64,000 bases of DNA, from NCBI GenBank assembly GCA_024711325.1, contig JANJTC010000001.1, positions 124,001 to 188,000 of the forward strand, in the 5' to 3' direction. The notes under the pieces were generated by a model, which was not told the origin of the DNA, did not search any database, and saw nothing but the letters and a program-made list of their open reading frames with translations. Below are positions 44,701 to 52,554 of this stretch, piece after piece (within the stretch, counting starts at the first letter, position 1; each line of letters starts with the position of its first letter). The DNA is from Bacteriovoracaceae bacterium (GTDB lineage: Bacteria > Bdellovibrionota > Bacteriovoracia > Bacteriovoracales > Bacteriovoracaceae). The position numbers and the translations under genes are program-made.

Positions 44701-45285
44701 GAAGGCAGGCTTAAATCTTCTTGCAAAGAAATTTTGAAGGAGAACCCTGGTTCTCCTTCAGGCCTTTACACCATCGATTTCACCCCGGGCACTCCATCAA
44801 ATAAAACCACGGTGTATTGTGATATGACTACCAGTGGTGGTGGATGGACATTAGTTGCATTTTCTAATGGGACGGCCACTGCCGCCACCCCAAATAACTT
44901 TTTTGTCAGTGAAGTTAATGTTCCTTATATCGGAGAGATGACGAAGGCCAATTATCAGGCATCTCTTAATCCGGAGAACTTCTCTCTCAGTGTTGGTACT
45001 ACCGATGCCATGTTTATTTCGCCTTCATACAATGGAGGAGTTCCAATTATAGATACTAATTTTGGCCCTTGGGATTATAACAAAACTAAATGTAGTGGTA
45101 CTCTTTACCACACTAGTAGAACCGCTGGTTGTGCCAGTCAGAATGCCAATGACAATTATGAATCAGCGGATGCTTTTAACATCAGTTTTTTCAGTGGGAA
45201 CGAAGGAATTGTGCCGGCCTATAAGGCGACAGAGGTCTGCTACAACGGCAAGGGCAGTTGTAGTTTCAAATTCTTCTTAAGATAA
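41716..45285 (+). CDS. Secreted protein with five fibrinogen-related (GGGWT) modules
   Basis: A 1189-residue exported protein with a signal peptide (cleavage near residue 20). Five modules are marked by the fibrinogen-like core Cys...YCDM-x-x-x-GGGWT near residues 122, 320, 550, 778 and 1041. Modules 2-5 each open with a SCQHILE/NCMDILL/SCKEIL-type segment followed by a SGLYTIYPDG-like stretch. Spacing of about 200-260 residues means each is close to a complete fibrinogen-related domain, a fold that binds acetylated sugars in eukaryotic ficolins and appears in bacteria as GGGWT proteins. The gene overlaps the fibre gene by ATGA, so both are made together. A surface or released lectin acting with the fibre is the likeliest role. 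Confidence 0.87.
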   Translation: MIPFLGLVILFFSNFQLVWAINTVDTGFKVDPNELKTIVAHGVCKKVWNQDVRSHFVATKTNVEWTNFYVNHPTPLTVRDCSATCSNLKKMGLTVNGIHALDIDGAGALPVMNLFCDVTSDGGGWTRVFRHNVAGGVFATPASALNTNPTDPANNKYSILDLLDNFRSLNRLTFRLYWPENNKRNIWSQYTNPTKDTALMGYQAISIDTSARHWGGLELSNKSTGVVNSSQSLLDGSVEKSDWWYAIGSTVLYAGTGIPGSNLTPEVVSEVQLFVNDGGYNPMSCQHILEMGESKGSGLYTIYPDQVNPILTYCEMDVDGGGWTLFYANAANSGMTVKKSYLQHQAELAGINITASNFSDVNTVGMLNYKKFSANQIMARDIGNWTASQFSTVEFQNPQDLTDFINIASVPITGACKNLPGAGMFRFRNSNGSNYWFDQMNNFDAANVGLGWGDCTASLDQTDASDVENYPRHWFYSISGATDSTRVRGIGGFNLGSTTAKARYFIREKLDRPKNCMDILLSGHSKGSGSYTIYPEGTAVTVDCDMVTQGGGWTKVWHGYPSHARYNNTTLETYSRSNSIAFNQMRMEGVNTGVNIVDTTWKTAYLDKTIPLYFQQVIAAADATQPQVKFADLSGAETVGLVGQYFMKGYGNSWRVFYTCINVDPTTADRLYIGGSYSPKCPSINTFVPSSITTCTSTNNFYCTNAMASTEVDSGMGLTLKKYQETRVWIRSLSTMRSCKEILDRGFATGNGFYLIDPDGAAGATEAFPVYCDMTSQGGGWTLVWSNTRLGTNKPVTSITYADSVNTRPRCSVAQSSVYDFSGSCSSMLNDGGQDAPLLERFNYFVGLKHWDDMSAGTDFELRYAWAADYGRSLDREAIMRVKNFDPADLYRLTILSNRTTIGSDVAGINNHSGNRWTTMDSDNDTHASNCGTLYSNTPFWYYACWTGSINGGGETNTTTYLNGAHWISSGSQWGDPVSGLGAGNGWMFIREAKTEGRLKSSCKEILKENPGSPSGLYTIDFTPGTPSNKTTVYCDMTTSGGGWTLVAFSNGTATAATPNNFFVSEVNVPYIGEMTKANYQASLNPENFSLSVGTTDAMFISPSYNGGVPIIDTNFGPWDYNKTKCSGTLYHTSRTAGCASQNANDNYESADAFNISFFSGNEGIVPAYKATEVCYNGKGSCSFKFFLR

Positions 45286-45289
45286 AAGA

Positions 45290-45715
45290 TTATTTTTTTG
45301 TGGGTAATTTAAAAGTAAAAGGATTTGATTTTCTTTTAGCATCATTGCGCGCTTTTTTAGCAAGCTGAATGGATGCATAATCAAGATCTTTTTCAATTTT
45401 CTTTTTTGGGGCCTTGCTGTCTTTTTCCAAAGAGGCACGAGGAGCGCTGGTTTTTTTCATAGGAATGGCCCATGAAGCTTTAACCGTTCGGCCATCAATA
45501 ATTTTTTGATTTAAAGCAGCGATGGCCTCTTTGGCCTCTGCTGCAGTTGCCATTTCGACAAAGGCCATGCCACGGGACTGATTGGTAGAAGGCTCCACCA
45601 CTATCTTGATATTTTTGATGCTGCCAAAAGGGGAGAACATACTCTTTAGACCATTGCGGTCACGGTTATAGCTAAGGTTACTTATATAGACTGTAGTATT
45701 ATTGTTTGTATTCAT
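45290..45715 (-). CDS. RRM-domain RNA-binding protein
   Basis: The start is set at ATG 45715, just after AAAGGG on the minus strand; the upstream open frame lacks support. It is a 141-residue protein with one RNA recognition motif at residues about 8-85: RNP2 is VYISNL and RNP1 is RGMAFVEM. A Lys/Arg-rich, probably disordered tail follows. Bacterial RRM proteins of this kind bind single-stranded RNA and often act in the cold response. It is divergent from the secreted-protein gene at 45792. Confidence 0.9.
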   Translation of the reverse strand: MNTNNNTTVYISNLSYNRDRNGLKSMFSPFGSIKNIKIVVEPSTNQSRGMAFVEMATAAEAKEAIAALNQKIIDGRTVKASWAIPMKKTSAPRASLEKDSKAPKKKIEKDLDYASIQLAKKARNDAKRKSNPFTFKLPTKK

Positions 45716-45791
45716 GGGCCCTTTGTAACAAGGCACAGCAAATTTGTAAATACAAATGACAAAATCTGAGGGATGTGGTCTACAGACCTTC

Positions 45792-46331
45792 ATGAGAACT
45801 ATAATTTTTACCATCTATCTCTCTGTTTTCTCTCACTTGACTCTGGCCTCTGACCTTTCCGGTTTGTGGACTCGGACTACGGGAGAAAGGGATCAGAATC
45901 CCGTCCAGTTTATCCTGATAGACGGGGCCTGGCGTTTTACCAGTCAGGAGAGGTTTATTTTTGAAGATGGCAGACTGTCTCATACCATCGATCAATCGGT
46001 TAAAATCCAACAGACGAATACTGATTTCCTGCAGGGGACAGTTGATTTTTATGATTCCAGAGGTTGCTCATTTAAAAATTTAACAGTTAAGGCCGAGTTT
46101 CAAAATGCGGACTTAGTTAATATCCTGATGACTGTTCCTCGATATAAATATGTCACTATTTCTGCCGGCCCTTCTCGCAGTTATGATCGCCCCATCTACT
46201 GTTGGTACCATGGTTATCCTTATCGCTACCGCTATATTTGCGGTTATGAACCTGCTCCTCGCAGTGTCACAACAGAATGTCGCCTTTTGGAGTATGTAGA
46301 AGTTCCCGTGCAATTAGAGCGCATACGTTAA
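45792..46331 (+). CDS. Secreted hypothetical protein
   Basis: The start is set at ATG 45792, where a signal peptide begins (cleavage near TLA-S, residue 20); the frame is open upstream to 45756. The mature part starts DLSGLWTRTTG, a GxW opening common in small beta-barrel envelope proteins. It later has a Tyr/Cys-rich stretch (YCWYHGYPYRYRYICGY) with three Cys close together. No family is recognised. Confidence 0.65.
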   Translation: MRTIIFTIYLSVFSHLTLASDLSGLWTRTTGERDQNPVQFILIDGAWRFTSQERFIFEDGRLSHTIDQSVKIQQTNTDFLQGTVDFYDSRGCSFKNLTVKAEFQNADLVNILMTVPRYKYVTISAGPSRSYDRPIYCWYHGYPYRYRYICGYEPAPRSVTTECRLLEYVEVPVQLERIR

Positions 46332-46332
46332 T

Positions 46333-46974
46333 TCACAAACTAAGCCCAATCTGACCTGGAAGAAAGAGTGGTCTTTTGGCCTGACCTTTGACCCATTCTA
46401 GAAACGGTGGGGCAGGGGCCCGCCAGCTTTCCCATTTAAATCTCATCTTAATGTAGGTCTTAATCAATTCGATAAAATCATATTCCTCACCATAGGCCAT
46501 GTTGATGAGGTTTAAAACCGCTTCATCTTGCAGGTAGAGTTTTATTTTTCGTCCTTCCACTTCTACTGGTTTAATCGCAAAGGAAAGGCCTTCTGCCATG
46601 TCATCATTTGCCTCATGCTTTGGGGCATTCTTATCATTGAATAAATCATGAAGCTTATAGTCTCCAGGTTTCCATTCAATGGATTGATTGGTTTTTTTGA
46701 GCCACATTAAGAAGGCCTTCCCGGCACCTAGCTCTTGATCAGCTGGTACGCTTTCAAGTAACCACCTTAAATACGCTTCCCTGAAGGATAGTCTGATTGA
46801 GGTTTTATGTGTTAAGAGCATTAAGGTCACGCGATCACTAAACTCCGGAGTCTGAAGTTTGCCATGAACTCTTAGGGGAGTGAATTTTAACAATGGTGAA
46901 GGTGTCTTATGGACTTTGGGATCAAAGTCATCGTAAGACCAGGTTATCTTTCCATAATTGAGTGTTTGCTTCAT
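46333..46974 (-). CDS. Hypothetical soluble protein
   Basis: A 213-residue protein without a signal peptide, mixed alpha/beta, with Trp-rich segments (WESWRAPAPPFLEWVK). No known domain is recognised. It converges with the secreted-protein gene 1 base away and begins about 110 bases from the divergent DUF4382 lipoprotein gene. Confidence 0.6.
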   Translation of the reverse strand: MKQTLNYGKITWSYDDFDPKVHKTPSPLLKFTPLRVHGKLQTPEFSDRVTLMLLTHKTSIRLSFREAYLRWLLESVPADQELGAGKAFLMWLKKTNQSIEWKPGDYKLHDLFNDKNAPKHEANDDMAEGLSFAIKPVEVEGRKIKLYLQDEAVLNLINMAYGEEYDFIELIKTYIKMRFKWESWRAPAPPFLEWVKGQAKRPLFLPGQIGLSL

Positions 46975-47082
46975 GCAATTGCCACTACGACTTTATTCCA
47001 AAAAAAATTAAATCAGCATCACATTTCCACATTCTTTCAAGAGTTTAGCTTGATGATGACTTCATAAAAAAGAGGTTCTTCA

Positions 47083-47910
47083 ATGCAAAAATTATTAAAT
47101 GGATTCTTAGTTCTTACTGCATTCTTATCACTGATTTCCTGTCAACCGGAGAGTGAGAAAATCTCAAAAGGCATGGGAAGCTTGAGAGTACTTGCCACGG
47201 ATGCTCCCTTTAGTTTTGAGAATGTGGATTCTGCTACAGTTACCATTAATAAAATGAGTATTCGGAAAAATGGGGGAGAGCAACTGACGGTGCTTGAAAA
47301 GGAGTTAACTCTTGACCTCTTAAAACTTAGAAATGGAGTGACTGAGGCCCTGGCAGATATTCAAATCCCTACCGGAGTGTATGATCAAATCTCACTAGTT
47401 GTGACGGAGGCTTCAGTAAGTCTTACCAGTGGCGAATATTTTCCTTTAAAAGTTCCAAGCGGTGAACAATCAGGTCTAAAGATTTTTATTTCGCCGGCCC
47501 TCACAATCAATGAAGGAGTTCGCTCCGAAGTTTTATTAGATTTTGATTTAAGCCGTTCCTTTGTGCCAAAAGGTACTCTTACAGAGATAACAGGTTTCAA
47601 TTTTAAACCTGTTATAAGAGCGGTGAGCGTGATGGCGACAGGGATTATTTCGGGAGAGGTCTTGGATTATGATACCGGCATTAGTGGTGCAACAGTGACC
47701 GTGACTAAAGGCGAAGAGATTATTGCTACTGCAGTGACTGAAGCAAACGGAACTTTTAAAGTTCTGGGAATTCCTGCCGGAATCTATGATGTGACGGCCG
47801 AAAGAGAGAATTATCAAACTTTGAAGATCAATGCAGTTCCAGTTTCGGCCGGAAGTGAAGTTACGACTCATTTCATTTTGTCACCTTTAGAAAATATAGC
47901 GGAAATCTAA
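47083..47910 (+). CDS. DUF4382 lipoprotein with carboxypeptidase-regulatory-like domain
   Basis: A 275-residue lipoprotein; the signal ends LISC and AGAGGT precedes the ATG. Residues about 32-180 match DUF4382: GSLRVLATDAPFSFENVDSA, ITGFNFKPVIRAV at its end and the pattern IPTGVYDQISLVV between. Residues about 187-265 form a carboxypeptidase-regulatory-like beta sandwich (GISGATVTVTKG, TEANGTFKVLGIPAGIYDV). These are envelope proteins probably binding polymers or proteins. It resembles the cassette lipoproteins at 14618 and 16009 in general design. Confidence 0.85.
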   Translation: MQKLLNGFLVLTAFLSLISCQPESEKISKGMGSLRVLATDAPFSFENVDSATVTINKMSIRKNGGEQLTVLEKELTLDLLKLRNGVTEALADIQIPTGVYDQISLVVTEASVSLTSGEYFPLKVPSGEQSGLKIFISPALTINEGVRSEVLLDFDLSRSFVPKGTLTEITGFNFKPVIRAVSVMATGIISGEVLDYDTGISGATVTVTKGEEIIATAVTEANGTFKVLGIPAGIYDVTAERENYQTLKINAVPVSAGSEVTTHFILSPLENIAEI

Positions 47911-47998
47911 ATTTTTCCCGAAGATGCTCAGAATCACCAAAGGTTTCATGGTAGAGGCATATTGATTTAGAAGACTCTCAATCATCAAGGAGCCTCAC

Positions 47999-48346
47999 AT
48001 GAAATCTTTCCTTAGCTTCCTTTTATTAATTATGATGGCCCCTGCCTTGGCAGTAACCTGGAGTTATCAGGTTAATATTAATGGTAGTCCCGGACCATTG
48101 AAAAAGATTGACTCGGGCAAGAACACTTTCGAGGCCGGTCCTTATTTTTGTGAGGCCACTCCGGTAGTTGTTAATAACAATACGGAATACCGTTCATTGG
48201 TTTGTGGTGTTGGAGCGGGAACGGTGAGTACCGGCGGTCTCTGTACCCGCAAGAAGGTAAAGGTCGCCTCAGTCCAGTATGCCATTCTTAATTTAAACGG
48301 TCCTAAGAATGCGGTCAATGTCGTGATTTCCTGTAAATTTGATTAG
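47999..48346 (+). CDS. Small secreted hypothetical protein
   Basis: A 115-residue protein with a signal peptide (cleavage near ALA-V, residue 18) and AAGGAG before the ATG. The mature part is a small beta-rich domain with four Cys (YFCEA, LVCGV, GLCTR, ISCKF), probably two disulfides. No family is recognised. Confidence 0.7.
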   Translation: MKSFLSFLLLIMMAPALAVTWSYQVNINGSPGPLKKIDSGKNTFEAGPYFCEATPVVVNNNTEYRSLVCGVGAGTVSTGGLCTRKKVKVASVQYAILNLNGPKNAVNVVISCKFD

Positions 48347-48401
48347 TCCAAAGATTACCCGGGTCATTGCTTTTCAGAAATCTGATTGTTAGATTCCGGG
48401 T

Positions 48402-48782
48402 ATGAAATTACTCTTTTTTCTCACCATCCTATCCATCTCAATGATCACTCATGCTTCGCGCTTGTGCCCTCGGGGATCATTAGAATTGGTTTCCTGCAAG
48501 GAGCAGAGTTCTTCGGCCGTATCTGTGTGCCGACATGATGATGATACTTTAACTGTAAGCTATCGAGCGACTCTGTTTTCAACGGTAGAGATGTACGGTG
48601 CCACTATGAAAGAGGAAGCTGATCAATATATTTTTTCCCAAAAAATAGAAGAGGGTGATCAATTCCTGCTTATCATAAAAAAATCAACAGATGATCATAC
48701 TCGTGGATTATTTCGTAAGATCACTGCCGGAATTCAGACTGAATTTACTTATAGATGTCTTACCCGTTCACTCAATCCATAG
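48402..48782 (+). CDS. Small secreted hypothetical protein
   Basis: A 126-residue protein with a signal peptide (cleavage near THA-S, residue 18). The mature part is beta-rich with four Cys (RLCPRG, VSCKE, SVCRH, YRCLT). The ribosome site is weak. It ends 6 bases before the PHB-depolymerase-like gene and is probably co-transcribed with it. Confidence 0.65.
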   Translation: MKLLFFLTILSISMITHASRLCPRGSLELVSCKEQSSSAVSVCRHDDDTLTVSYRATLFSTVEMYGATMKEEADQYIFSQKIEEGDQFLLIIKKSTDDHTRGLFRKITAGIQTEFTYRCLTRSLNP

Positions 48783-48788
48783 GACCTT

Positions 48789-49784
48789 ATGAGAAGATAT
48801 ATTGTTGTAAGCTTGATGCTGTTCTCTCAAATCTCACTTGCCGAAAAGATCACCGTTTCCGGCATTTCTTCAGGCGCCTACATGGCCCAGCAATTTCATA
48901 CTGCCTTTTCCTCCCAGGTATCTGGTGTCGGCATTGTCGCTGGTGGCCCTTATTATTGTTCCAGAGGTCTGGCACTGAATGCACTCAATTTATGCATGAA
49001 TACTTATTGGGGAATTCCTTCGGCCAACTGGTCAGTGGAAGTGGCCAGGCAAATGGCCAGGATGAACAAGATTGATCCTGTTACAAACATCGCCACGGCA
49101 AAAGTGTATGTGCTTTCGGGAACTGAGGATAAAACAGTCAGACAATCTGTCTCTCAAGTTGTAGTCGAGACTTACCGGAAGTTTGGAGTACCTGAGAAAA
49201 ATATTGTTTTCGAAAATAAATTGCCAGTGGGCCATGCTTTTCCCACTGATCATTACGGCAATTCCTGTGGAACTCCCTCTAAATCACCCTTCATTTCAAA
49301 TTGCGGACGGGACACTGCTGGAGATATTCTCAATCATCTTATTGGAAAACTTAAGCCTAAGGTCAAGGCCCTGAATCAGAGGATTTTTTCTTTTAACCAA
49401 TTGGCCCATTTTGATGGTCTTAATATTAATCGGCTTTCCATGCAAGAAACCGGATTTGTCTATATTCCCAGAGCATGTAATAAGGGGATGGCCTGCAAGG
49501 TGCATGTGGCCTTCCATGGTTGTAAGCAAACTTTGGATGATATACAAATGGCCTTTGTTACAGAGGCCGGCTATAACAATTGGGCCGAAGCAAATAAGCT
49601 TATCATTTTATATCCACAGGCAAAAACCAGTTATCTTCTGAGTAATCCAAACGGTTGTTGGGATTGGTGGGGTTATACTTCACTTGATTTTCATACCCGG
49701 GATGGATATCAAACGAGACTTGTGGCGCGTTTGATTGAGGCACTTCAGAATAATAATCTGCAATTAACTAGATATAAACCTTAA
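48789..49784 (+). CDS. Secreted PHB-depolymerase-family esterase
   Basis: A 331-residue alpha/beta hydrolase of the PHB depolymerase family with a signal peptide (cleavage near SLA-E, residue 18). The nucleophile Ser27 in SGISSGAYMA lies only nine residues into the mature chain, and LSGTEDKTV and LPVGHAFPTD should supply Asp and His. HVAFHGCKQTLDDI and the closing GCWDWWGY are typical of periplasmic/extracellular short-chain PHB depolymerase relatives. It would hydrolyse polyhydroxyalkanoate or similar esters. Prey PHB is a plausible substrate; this is inference. A strong terminator follows. Confidence 0.87.
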   Translation: MRRYIVVSLMLFSQISLAEKITVSGISSGAYMAQQFHTAFSSQVSGVGIVAGGPYYCSRGLALNALNLCMNTYWGIPSANWSVEVARQMARMNKIDPVTNIATAKVYVLSGTEDKTVRQSVSQVVVETYRKFGVPEKNIVFENKLPVGHAFPTDHYGNSCGTPSKSPFISNCGRDTAGDILNHLIGKLKPKVKALNQRIFSFNQLAHFDGLNINRLSMQETGFVYIPRACNKGMACKVHVAFHGCKQTLDDIQMAFVTEAGYNNWAEANKLIILYPQAKTSYLLSNPNGCWDWWGYTSLDFHTRDGYQTRLVARLIEALQNNNLQLTRYKP

Positions 49785-49796
49785 AAAATATTCAAA

Positions 49797-49827
49797 AAAA
49801 ATCCCGCATGATGCGGGATTTTTTTTG
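49797..49827. terminator. Bidirectional Rho-independent terminator
   Basis: AATCCCGCATGATGCGGGATT hairpin flanked by a run of A upstream and eight T downstream. It serves the esterase gene and the convergent secreted-protein gene. Confidence 0.92.
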
Positions 49828-49840
49828 CAAATAATAAGGA

Positions 49841-50257
49841 TTATAAATTAACGATACACTCAACTACGGACTCTCTTGTCCCATTTGCTGAACGGAAGAT
49901 CTCTCCGGCAACAACATATTGAGTCTTTTCTTCAACTGCAATTGTTCTTACAAAACTCTCAGAAGATGAATTTGAGGTTCTTTCAATGACTGAAGAGAAA
50001 AAGAGGCGCTGGCCTGGATTCCATCTGTAATGGGATTCATTCAAGGTTTCATGATTTTTAGAAAGAGCGGGGGAAGAAACCGTTACTGATACTCCTGTCG
50101 TGAGCCTTTTGACTCTCACCACACAATCTTCTTCAGCGGTAGTTAATCCTTTATAAGAACCTTCAGGTAACGTTCTAAGTAGCGCTGAAGGTGCATCTAG
50201 ATCAGCGGCAAAGGCCGAAGTAGTGGCGAGTAAAAGAGCTGCGATAAATGTTTTCAC
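49841..50257 (-). CDS. Small secreted hypothetical protein
   Basis: A 138-residue protein with a signal peptide (cleavage near AFA-A, residue 17). The mature domain is beta-rich, with two Cys (EDCVV near the start and VECIV at the end) likely bonded. No family is recognised. Confidence 0.68.
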   Translation of the reverse strand: MKTFIAALLLATTSAFAADLDAPSALLRTLPEGSYKGLTTAEEDCVVRVKRLTTGVSVTVSSPALSKNHETLNESHYRWNPGQRLFFSSVIERTSNSSSESFVRTIAVEEKTQYVVAGEIFRSANGTRESVVECIVNL

Positions 50258-50328
50258 AATTGACTCCTGGTAATTTTAACTCTTTATAGAGCTTTCTGCT
50301 GCCAGGGTAAAGTTCTAATGTAATTGTT

Positions 50329-50859
50329 TTATAGTTCAATAAAAATCTGGGTCCAATAATATTTACCACTTAAGTTCTTGGCATACCCGAAACCTGTATG
50401 AGTAGCACGGACTTGCTCAATATTGGCCCGGTGTCCAGAGGAACTCATCCAGGAATTAAAAGCAGCTTCCGGCGTTTTTTGACCTGTGGCCACGTTTTCC
50501 GCACACAGGTTCCCGCCACCCAAGGCATCCCTGGCATCAGAGCAGCGGCCTGAAAAGCCCGTATGGCCAAAACTCACTGAACCTGTGGCCATATTCTGAC
50601 TATGCTTTCTGGCAATTTCACCGACCTCATCATTATGAATCAGGGCCCTAAGTCCCAAGCTTCGGCGATGATCATTAACCAGAATCATAAACTCTTCTGT
50701 CCAGGTGGAAGGTGTGACGGTGCCTGTCCCGTTACCCGTTTCTGGGGCAACAACAATAGGTGTCGTGGAGTCAACTTCTGGGACGATCACCCCATCCTGA
50801 GGTTGTTCTTTGTTACAAGCAATAGCGAATAAAAGTAGCAGTAAGAATAGTTTTTTCAT
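50329..50859 (-). CDS. CAP-domain (SCP/PR-1) lipoprotein
   Basis: The start is set at ATG 50859, preceded by GGGGG and followed by a lipoprotein signal ending AIAC; an in-frame ATG at 50952 lacks these. After a Thr/Pro linker of about 45 residues comes a CAP domain (about 120 residues). Markers are MILVNDHRRSLGL, IARKHSQNMA, the His in SFGHTGFS, NLCAENVATG and the closing GYAKNLSGKYYWTQIF. CAP proteins bind lipids or act in cell-surface interactions; the pair of His and Glu is kept. Outer-envelope location is likely. Confidence 0.88.
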   Translation of the reverse strand: MKKLFLLLLLFAIACNKEQPQDGVIVPEVDSTTPIVVAPETGNGTGTVTPSTWTEEFMILVNDHRRSLGLRALIHNDEVGEIARKHSQNMATGSVSFGHTGFSGRCSDARDALGGGNLCAENVATGQKTPEAAFNSWMSSSGHRANIEQVRATHTGFGYAKNLSGKYYWTQIFIEL

Positions 50860-50972
50860 GCCCCCATTTTGCTTGAAATAATTTTTCACAAATAGAGGGC
50901 AAATATTAGTGGATTCTTCGTTCCATACTTTTTTAAGTATTGTTATGATCATGCTAGTTATAAAGGAGTGTT

Positions 50973-51917
50973 ATGCGCGAGTTTTATCCTGAAATTGGGC
51001 TTTATTCGACTGGTTACTTAAAAGTCAGTGACCTTCATTCTTTGTATTATGAAGAGTGCGGTAACCCTGAAGGTAAACCAGTGGTTTTTGTCCACGGAGG
51101 TCCAGGAGGTGGAATTGATCCAAGCATGCGCAGATTCTTCGACCCAAAAGTCTGGAGGATCGTCCTGTTTGATCAAAGAGGGTGTGGTAAGTCCCGACCG
51201 TTTTCAGAATTAAAAGACAACACCACCTGGCATCTGGTGGAAGATATGGAAACACTCAGAGATCATCTTAAAATTAATGAATGGACGGTTTTTGGAGGCT
51301 CGTGGGGTTCTACGCTGGCCCTGGCCTATGCCATTAAACATGCCCAAAAAGTAAAAGGTCTTATCCTAAGAGGAATTTTCCTCTTACGTAAAAAAGAAAT
51401 TGATTGGTTTTACCAGGAAGGGGCGAGTTTTCTTTTCCCGGATGTTTGGGCCAAATATCTTGAACCCATCCCCGAAAATGAGCGACATGATCTTGTCGCT
51501 GCTTTTTATAAAAGATTAACATCGCCCGATAAAGAAGTTCGCTCTCATGCTGCCAAGGCATGGTCTATCTGGGAAGGCTCCACCTCTAAGCTATTTATGG
51601 ATCCAAAATTTATTGAACGATTTGCGGGTGATGAATTCGCCGATGCTTTTGCCCGCATTGAGTGTCATTATTTTGTGAATAAAGGCTTCTTCGAGGAGGA
51701 CGGTTGGATACTTAATAACGTGGACAAAATCCGCCATATCCCAACCTGGATTGTTCAAGGGCGATATGATGTGGTTTGTCCGGCGGTCTCGGCTTACGAA
51801 CTTAATGTGGCCTTCCCTGAATCAAAACTAATCATTGTTCCGGATGCAGGTCATTCGGCCAGTGAGGCAGGTATTCGATCTCAATTAATTGAAGCGACAG
51901 ATTTTTTTGGTAAATAA
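50973..51917 (+). CDS. pip: Prolyl aminopeptidase (S33)
   Basis: A 314-residue alpha/beta hydrolase matching proline iminopeptidase over its full length. The oxyanion motif is HGGPGGG (41-47), followed by DQRGCGKSRP. The nucleophile is Ser110 in GGSWGSTLAL. Asp lies in QGRYDVVCP and His in DAGHSASE. It removes N-terminal proline from peptides in the cytoplasm. AAGGAG precedes the ATG. A bidirectional terminator lies just after the stop. Confidence 0.93.
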   Translation: MREFYPEIGLYSTGYLKVSDLHSLYYEECGNPEGKPVVFVHGGPGGGIDPSMRRFFDPKVWRIVLFDQRGCGKSRPFSELKDNTTWHLVEDMETLRDHLKINEWTVFGGSWGSTLALAYAIKHAQKVKGLILRGIFLLRKKEIDWFYQEGASFLFPDVWAKYLEPIPENERHDLVAAFYKRLTSPDKEVRSHAAKAWSIWEGSTSKLFMDPKFIERFAGDEFADAFARIECHYFVNKGFFEEDGWILNNVDKIRHIPTWIVQGRYDVVCPAVSAYELNVAFPESKLIIVPDAGHSASEAGIRSQLIEATDFFGK

Positions 51918-51918
51918 A

Positions 51919-51950
51919 AAAGAAGGGGATCATTTTGATCCCCTTCTTTA
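51919..51950. terminator. Bidirectional terminator
   Basis: AGAAGGGGATC-ATTTT-GATCCCCTTCT hairpin between convergent genes, with TTTTTT on the minus strand and a short T run on the plus strand. Confidence 0.88.
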
Positions 51951-51959
51951 TAAGTTTTA

Positions 51960-52442
51960 TTAGAAATGGATGTCGTCAAATTCCCCACCAACTCTTGCCG
52001 GGAATTCATTCACCTCATCATAGTGATGACGATCACGGTTGTATTCGTCATAAACCTCATCAGGGTTCTCGTATCTGATTTCATCATTTGATGTACTTTG
52101 AGAGCTGCCACCGCCTAAGCGACCACGACAAGCGACAGTCTTGTTCTTTTTAACAACACACTTCTCAAAGGTATCTACGCGGTCATAATCAGTAAGCTTA
52201 CAGTAAAGGTTTTTATTACAAGCATAGTATCCAGTGGCCACTTCAAAGACATGCAGTCCCCACTGGGCCACAAGTTTACCCTTCAAAAGCTGAGAGCCTC
52301 GGATTTTTTTCAGATCTGTGCTTTGAAATATTACCTTGTGCTTCATTGGGCCAAGAGTTTTTACTTTTTGCACTCTGACTTCTGAAGCTAAAAGATTAAG
52401 AGATATGAGAGAGAGACATAAACCTAAAAAAAGGTGTTTCAT
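51960..52442 (-). CDS. Secreted hypothetical protein with acidic tail
   Basis: A 160-residue protein with a signal peptide (cleavage near LLA-S, residue 19). The first mature half is a compact basic domain with four Cys (YYACNKNLYC, EKCVV, VACRG). The last ~50 residues are Asp/Glu/Tyr/His-rich, low complexity and probably disordered. No family is recognised. Confidence 0.68.
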   Translation of the reverse strand: MKHLFLGLCLSLISLNLLASEVRVQKVKTLGPMKHKVIFQSTDLKKIRGSQLLKGKLVAQWGLHVFEVATGYYACNKNLYCKLTDYDRVDTFEKCVVKKNKTVACRGRLGGGSSQSTSNDEIRYENPDEVYDEYNRDRHHYDEVNEFPARVGGEFDDIHF

Positions 52443-52554
52443 TTTTTCCTCCGCGAGTAAAATTTAATCTTCCAACCTGTAAATCATTCGGTATGCTCTA
52501 GGAAGAGACATCTTCATTGAATTGAAATATTTACCATTTGTTGCGGTGTGTTGT

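Noticed and set aside
37685..45285. Possible prophage tail region
   Set aside because: Both genes have signal peptides and no capsid, terminase, lysis or integrase genes flank them.
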